A stretch of 64,000 nucleotides of DNA from Micromonospora costi. GTDB taxonomy: Bacteria; Actinomycetota; Actinomycetes; Mycobacteriales; Micromonosporaceae. Each line of letters begins with the position of its first letter. Position 1 is the stretch's first letter. Position numbers and translations under genes: made by a program. The notes beneath the pieces were generated by a model that was not told the origin of the DNA, did no database searches, and saw only the letters and a list, made by a program, of their open reading frames with translations. The stretch spans positions 30,326-94,325 of the forward strand of contig NZ_RBAN01000012.1 in NCBI RefSeq assembly GCF_003626655.1, read 5' to 3'. This document shows, piece after piece, positions 59,177 to 64,000 of this stretch.

Positions 59177-60612
59177 GCGCCGGTGCCGCGGGCCCGCGCG
59201 GGGCCACCGACGAGGCGGCCGGTGACCGCACCGACGGGCCCGCCGGTGCCGGGCCGAAGGGGCCGGCCGCGACGGGCGGCCCGGGCGGTGACCCGGAGCT
59301 GCTGCGCCGGCTCGCGGTGGCCACCCTCGACGCCAACTGGGAGCACGACCACACCGTCCCCTCGCGCACCCTCTACCCGCACCAGTGGAGCTGGGACTCG
59401 GCGTTCGTCGCCGTCGGCCTGGCCCACGTCCGCCCGGAGCGCGCCTGGCGGGAGTTGGAGAGCCTGTTCCGCGCCCAGTGGGCCGACGGCCGCGTGCCGC
59501 ACATCGTGTTCAACCCGCGGCTGCCGGTCGGCGCGTACTTCCCCGGGCCGGAGTTCTGGGCGTCGGAACGGGCCGCCGACGCGCCGGCCGCCCTCACCTC
59601 CGCGATCGTCCAGCCACCCGTGCACGCCCTCGCCGCCTGGCTCGCGTACCTCCGGGTGCCGTCGGACGCGGCCCACGCCGCCCTGCGCCGGCTCTACCCC
59701 CGCCTCGTGGCCCAGCAGCGCTACCTCGCCACGCGGCGGGACGTGGGCGGCGGCGGCCTCGCCTGCGTGGTGCATCCGTGGGAGTCCGGGCTGGACAACA
59801 GCCCCGCCTGGGACAAGCCGATGGCGGTGGTGCCGGCCGACGCGGCGGTGATGCGGGCGTACCGGCGGCACGACACCGCGCACGCTCCCGCCGCGCACCG
59901 CCCCACGGACCTGGACTACGCGCGGTACGTGGCGATCGTCGCCTCCTACCGGGACGCCGCCTACCGCGACGACGACCTGGCGGGTCGGCACCCGTTCCTC
60001 GTGGAGTGCCCGCTGTTCAACGCGGCGGCCGGCGTCGCCGAGCACGCCCTGGCGCGGATCGCGCCGCTGGTCGGGGCCGACCCGGGCCCGCACCGGGAGC
60101 GGGCGGCCCGGATCACCGACGCCCTCGTACGCCGGCTGTACGACCCGGCCACCCGGACGTTCCAGCCCCGCGACCTGCGCACCGGGCGGCTGCTGCCGGC
60201 CCGTACGGTGCTGGGGCTGGCGCCGCTGATCCTGCCCGACCTGCCGGCGCCGCAGGTGGAGGCGGTGGTGGCGGAGGCCCGCTCGGCCCGGTTCGGGCTG
60301 GCCGCGCGGATGGACCGGCCGCTGCCCAGCCACGACCGGACCGCGCCGGACTTCGAGCCGCTGCGCTACTGGCGCGGCCCCAGTTGGATGAACATCAACT
60401 GGCTGGTCCGTCGGGGCCTTCTCACCCACGGCCGGGCGGACCTCGCCGCCGGTCTGGCCCGGTCGATGGTCGGGCTGGTCGCCGGCGCCGGCTGTCACGA
60501 GTACTTCCACCCGGACACCGGCGCGGGCCTCGGCTCGCCGGCGTTCGGCTGGACCGCCGCGCTCCTGCTCGACCTGCTGGCCGACGGGCGCGACCCGGAC
60601 GCGGGAGGCTGA
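59173..60612 (+). CDS. MGH1-like/GH63-type glycoside hydrolase
   Basis: 479 residues from GTG 59173, overlapping the upstream stop (GTGA). An Ala/Gly-rich tail of about 40 residues precedes the (alpha/alpha)6 barrel. Family marks are NWEHDHTVPSRTLYPHQWSWDSAFVAVGLAHV, HPWESGLDNSPAWDKPM with the acid aspartate, RYWRGPSWMNINWLVRRGLL and CHEYFHPDTGAGLGSPAFGWTAALLLDLL with the base glutamate, as in mannosylglycerate hydrolase and YgjK. It is cytosolic (no signal peptide) and cleaves the imported glycoside. Substrate is unknown; mannosylglycerate, glucosylglycerate or an alpha-glucoside are candidates. Confidence 0.85.
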   Translation: MSAGAAGPRGATDEAAGDRTDGPAGAGPKGPAATGGPGGDPELLRRLAVATLDANWEHDHTVPSRTLYPHQWSWDSAFVAVGLAHVRPERAWRELESLFRAQWADGRVPHIVFNPRLPVGAYFPGPEFWASERAADAPAALTSAIVQPPVHALAAWLAYLRVPSDAAHAALRRLYPRLVAQQRYLATRRDVGGGGLACVVHPWESGLDNSPAWDKPMAVVPADAAVMRAYRRHDTAHAPAAHRPTDLDYARYVAIVASYRDAAYRDDDLAGRHPFLVECPLFNAAAGVAEHALARIAPLVGADPGPHRERAARITDALVRRLYDPATRTFQPRDLRTGRLLPARTVLGLAPLILPDLPAPQVEAVVAEARSARFGLAARMDRPLPSHDRTAPDFEPLRYWRGPSWMNINWLVRRGLLTHGRADLAAGLARSMVGLVAGAGCHEYFHPDTGAGLGSPAFGWTAALLLDLLADGRDPDAGG

Positions 60613-61123
60613 GCGGCGCGTACCGGGCGGGCGAGGGCCCCCAGCGCCCCTGCCCGCCCGGCCGTCCTCCCGCGGGCGCGCGGCGCGGCCCGGGGTACGG
60701 GAACGAGCATCGATCAGACGCGGGCCCCGGTGGGCGTACGACGGCGGCGTCTGTGCGCCGTGGCGCACAGTGGCCACGGCGCGACGGCGGGCGGCCGGAC
60801 CGGTACCGTGACGCCGGACGCCCGGACGGGCGGGGTCACCCACCGTGTCCGGCCGCCCACCGCGGCGCGGCGAGCCCGGTCCGTCGTCGTGACGCCGCGT
60901 GTCCGCTCGGGCACCGAGACGCCGCGTGTCCGGCCGGCGTCGTGACACGGAACACGGCGTGACCCGTCGGCGGCCCGCGAGTTGGCGGGTGTCCACAAAA
61001 CTCGCCGCCGGCAGGTGGAGGGTCCGGCGGTTTCCGTACCGGCCGTAGCGGAGAAGGATGGTCCCGGGGACCCCTGACCGAGGGAGTCCCCGTTCTGTTG
61101 TGAACCTCTGGGAGGCTTACTCG
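60613..61123. other. 511-bp intergenic region with internal direct repeats
   Basis: No supported gene. GACGCCGCGTGTCCG occurs twice (60890-60935) and related GGACG/CACC blocks recur around 60800-60870, so that a minus-strand frame reads as degenerate RTRGV repeats. CGGGGAC and GTCCCCG form an inverted repeat around 61065-61092, before the carboxylase ribosome-binding site. Confidence 0.5.
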
Positions 61124-64000
61124 GTGTTCAGCCGCATCGCTATCGTCAACCGGGGAGAGGCCGCCATGCGGCTGATCCACGCCGTCCGCGAGCTCAACGC
61201 CGAGACCGGTGCCCGGCCGATCGAGACCATCGCGCTCTACACCGAGGCCGAGCGCACCGCCACCTTCGTCCGGGAGGCCGACGACAGCTACTGCCTGGGG
61301 CCGGCGTCGGCGCGCCCGTACCTCGACCACCGCGTCCTCGAGCGCGCGCTGGTCGAGACGCGGGCGGACGCGGCGTGGGTGGGCTGGGGATTCGTGGCCG
61401 AGGACCCGGCCTTCGCCGAACTGTGCGAGAAGGTCGGCGTCACCTTCATCGGCCCGAGCGCCGAAGCGATGCGCACGCTCGGCGACAAGATCGGTGCGAA
61501 GCTCATCGCCGAGGAGGTCGGCGTCCCCGTGGCGCCGTGGAGCCGCGGCGCGGTCGCGAGCCTGGACGCTGCCAAGCGCGCGGCCGCCGAGATCGGCTAC
61601 CCGCTGATGCTGAAGGCGACCGCGGGCGGCGGCGGCCGGGGCATCCGCGTCGTGCGCAGCGACGACGAGCTCACCGAGGCGTACGAGCGCACGAGCCTGG
61701 AGGCCGAGCGCGCGTTCGGCAGCGGCGTCGTGTTCCTGGAGCGCCTGGTCACCGGCGCGCGGCACGTCGAGGTGCAGGTGATCGCCGACGGTCAGGGCAC
61801 CGCGTGGGCGCTGGGCGTCCGGGACTGCTCGGTGCAGCGGCGCAACCAGAAGGTCATCGAGGAGTCCGCGTCGCCGGTGCTCGCGCCCGAGCAGACCCGC
61901 GAGCTGAAGGCGGCGGCCGAGCGGCTGGCGCTGGCCGTGAACTACCAGGGCGCCGCCACCGTCGAGTTCCTCTACCACCCCGGCGAGAAGCTGCTGGCCT
62001 TCCTGGAGGTCAACACCCGGCTCCAGGTCGAGCACCCCATCACCGAGGCCACCACCGACTTCGACCTGGTCAAGGCCCAGATCCACGTGGCCTCCGGCGG
62101 CCGGCTCGGCGAGCTGGTCCCGGCCGAGGCCGGGCACGCCGTCGAGGCGCGGCTCAACGCCGAGGACCCGGACCGCGACTTCGCGCCCTCGCCCGGCCGG
62201 ATCGTCCGGCTCGTGCTGCCCAGCGGCCCGGGCATCCGGGTGGACACCGGGGTCAGCGAGGGCGACGTGATCCCGGCCGACTTCGACTCGATGATCGCCA
62301 AGATCATCGCCTACGGCCGTACCCGCGACGAGGCGCTCGGCCGGCTGCGCCGCGCGGTCGCCGAGACCACCGTCATCATCGAGGGCGGCGCCACCAACAA
62401 GAGCTTCCTGCTCGACCTGCTCGACGCGCCCGAGGTGATCGACGCCAGCGCCGACACGGGCTGGATCGACCGGGTCCGCGCCCAGGGCCGCCTGGTCTCC
62501 ACCCGGCACTCCGGCGTCGCGCTGGCCGCGGCCGCCATCGAGGCGTACGAGGACGAGGCGCTCGTCGAGCGGCAGCGCCTGCTGTCCACGGCGCACGGTG
62601 GCCGCCCGCAGGTCCAGCACGCCAGCGGCCGGCCGATCGACCTCAAGCTGCGCGGCGCGAGCTACCGGGTGAGCGTCGCGCAGACCGGGCCGCACCGGTT
62701 CCGGGTCGGCATCGGGTCCGCGCCCTGCGTGGACGTCGAACTCGACCGGTTCGACGAGCACACCGGCCGGATCCTGGTCAACGGCCGGCGTTTCCGGCTC
62801 GTCACCGACACGCACGGGCCCATCCACCTCGTCGAGGTGGACGGCGTCACGCACCGCGTGAGCCGGGACGAGGGCGGCGTGCTGCGGTCTCCCGCTCCCG
62901 CGCTGGTCGTCGCCACGCCGCTCGAGGTGGGCGACGAGGTCGAGGCGGGCGCGCCCGTGCTCGTCCTCGAGAGCATGAAGATGGAGACGGTGCTGCGCGC
63001 GCCGTTCACGGCGAAGGTACGGGAGAGCCTGGTCGCCGTCGGCAGCCAGGTGGAGACCGGCGCGCCGCTGCTGCGCCTGGAACCGGTCGGTGACGACGCC
63101 GCGGGCGAGGCCACCGAGACCGAGACCGTCGACCTGGAGCTGCCGCCCGAGCCGACCGGGCTGTCCGCCGAGGCCCGGGTCGCGCGCGGCATCGCCGACC
63201 TGCGCAGCCTGCTGCTCGGCTACGACCTCGACCCCCGCGACGAGCGGCGCGCGCTGTCCACCTACCTCGCGGCGCGGGCCGAGCTCGACCGCCGTCCGCT
63301 GGCGGAGGAGGTCGAGCTGCTGCAGGTGTTCGCGGACCTCTCCGAGCTGAGCCGCAACCGGCCGGCTGGTGAGGAGGGCCGGGCCGACACCCGGGTGCAC
63401 AGCCCGCGCGAGTACTTCCACACGTACCTGCAGAGCCTCGACGTCGAGCGGGCCGGCCTGTCGGACACGTTCCGCAACCGGCTCGCGCGGGTGCTCGCCC
63501 ACTACGGCGTGCACGACTTCGAGCGGACGCCCGCGCTGGAAGAGGCCGTGTTCCGGATCTTCCTGGCGCAGCAGCGGGCCTCGGCCGACGTGTCGGTGAT
63601 CGTCACGTTCCTCCAGCGGTGGCTCACCGAGCCGGTGCCCGCCGACGGGCTGCGCGAGCTGGTCGGCCAGGCGCTGGAGCACCTGATCTTCGCCACCCAG
63701 CTCCGGTTCCCGGTGGTCGGCGACCTGGCCCGCGGCGTCGTGTTCCGCTGGGCCGCCCAGCCGATGCTGCGCCGCAAGCGCGCCGAGGTGTACGCGGGCG
63801 TGCGTGGCCACCTCCGGTACCTCGACCGGAACCCGGCGGCGCCCGACCGCGCCGAGCGGATCGCGAAGATGGCCGCCTCGCCCGAGCCGCTGGTCCGGCT
63901 GCTCGGCCAGCGGATCGGCAAGCCGGGCGTCGACCACGGCCCGATGCTCGAAGTCCTGAGCCGCCGCTACTACGGCAACCGGGGCGCGAGCGACGCGCGC
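61124..64000 (+). CDS. Fused biotin-dependent acyl-CoA carboxylase (5' part, runs off window)
   Basis: 959 codons are visible, open to the last base. The start GTG 61124 follows GGGAGG by eight bases. Biotin carboxylase domain: FSRIAIVNRGEAAMRLIHAV at the N terminus, ATP-grasp KATAGGGGRGIRVV (about residue 165), EVQVIADGQGTAWALGVRDCSVQRRNQKVIEE and EVNTRLQVEHPITE. The biotin attachment site ESMKMETVL (Lys) lies near residue 620. After it, a linker (VARGIADLRSLLLGYDLDPRDERRALSTYLAARAE) leads toward the carboxyltransferase part expected beyond the window, as in the roughly 1800-residue fused actinobacterial enzymes. Acetyl-CoA or another acyl-CoA specificity cannot be decided. Confidence 0.92.
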   Translation, partial: MFSRIAIVNRGEAAMRLIHAVRELNAETGARPIETIALYTEAERTATFVREADDSYCLGPASARPYLDHRVLERALVETRADAAWVGWGFVAEDPAFAELCEKVGVTFIGPSAEAMRTLGDKIGAKLIAEEVGVPVAPWSRGAVASLDAAKRAAAEIGYPLMLKATAGGGGRGIRVVRSDDELTEAYERTSLEAERAFGSGVVFLERLVTGARHVEVQVIADGQGTAWALGVRDCSVQRRNQKVIEESASPVLAPEQTRELKAAAERLALAVNYQGAATVEFLYHPGEKLLAFLEVNTRLQVEHPITEATTDFDLVKAQIHVASGGRLGELVPAEAGHAVEARLNAEDPDRDFAPSPGRIVRLVLPSGPGIRVDTGVSEGDVIPADFDSMIAKIIAYGRTRDEALGRLRRAVAETTVIIEGGATNKSFLLDLLDAPEVIDASADTGWIDRVRAQGRLVSTRHSGVALAAAAIEAYEDEALVERQRLLSTAHGGRPQVQHASGRPIDLKLRGASYRVSVAQTGPHRFRVGIGSAPCVDVELDRFDEHTGRILVNGRRFRLVTDTHGPIHLVEVDGVTHRVSRDEGGVLRSPAPALVVATPLEVGDEVEAGAPVLVLESMKMETVLRAPFTAKVRESLVAVGSQVETGAPLLRLEPVGDDAAGEATETETVDLELPPEPTGLSAEARVARGIADLRSLLLGYDLDPRDERRALSTYLAARAELDRRPLAEEVELLQVFADLSELSRNRPAGEEGRADTRVHSPREYFHTYLQSLDVERAGLSDTFRNRLARVLAHYGVHDFERTPALEEAVFRIFLAQQRASADVSVIVTFLQRWLTEPVPADGLRELVGQALEHLIFATQLRFPVVGDLARGVVFRWAAQPMLRRKRAEVYAGVRGHLRYLDRNPAAPDRAERIAKMAASPEPLVRLLGQRIGKPGVDHGPMLEVLSRRYYGNRGASDAR

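Overview
The window is 64 kb of very GC-rich actinobacterial chromosome. The scpB-rluB-cmk-der order, GTG and TTG starts, a stand-alone type VII secretion eccB, two sugar importers without their own ATPase, and large exported hydrolases suggest Micromonosporaceae, probably Micromonospora. That placement is inferred from gene content and was not tested by a search.

Layout. 1-4278 is conserved core: scpB (5' end outside the window), rluB, cmk, der and tRNA-Pro(GGG). 4279-8571 is accessory: two decayed tyrosine recombinases next to the tRNA, an orphan SUKH-4 immunity-like gene, an unknown protein, a lipoprotein, a membrane protein, and a yidD-like gene split by a frameshift that no single open frame shows. 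8946-16981 is an IclR regulator divergent from a six-gene operon: ABC binding protein, two permeases, a GalD-like sugar-acid dehydratase, an FAH-family protein and an aldehyde dehydrogenase. Together these look like import of a sugar acid and its non-phosphorylative conversion to 2-oxoglutarate.

17300-28589 holds exported proteins (an esterase and a 2061-residue subtilase) and a large ATP-binding LuxR regulator. 28690-33492 holds small redox and regulatory modules: SMR exporter plus azoreductase opposite a TetR; a MocR regulator with an AhpD-like gene; a quinone oxidoreductase. 33762-39773 holds a ferritin-like desiccation-type protein, an exported M14 carboxypeptidase and an exported X-Pro dipeptidyl-peptidase. 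39930-46472 holds a TOPRIM protein, a macrodomain protein, a DUF2975/XRE/small-membrane operon, several alpha/beta hydrolases, and folD behind a ZTP (pfl) riboswitch with a visible Shine-Dalgarno-sequestering hairpin.

46612-53800 holds hflX, an acyl-CoA dehydrogenase, a spermidine-synthase-like protein, a zinc-type dehydrogenase, orphan eccB and a methyltransferase. 53990-60612 is a second carbohydrate locus: an ABC operon on the minus strand divergent from a dehydrogenase, a TIM-barrel isomerase and an MGH1/GH63-like glycosidase. The window ends inside a large biotin-dependent acyl-CoA carboxylase (from 61124).

Recurring regulatory themes: divergent regulator/target pairs with visible inverted or direct repeats (IclR, TetR, MocR), and probably leaderless transcripts in which a -10-like hexamer ends about 6-7 nt before an ATG or GTG with no Shine-Dalgarno.
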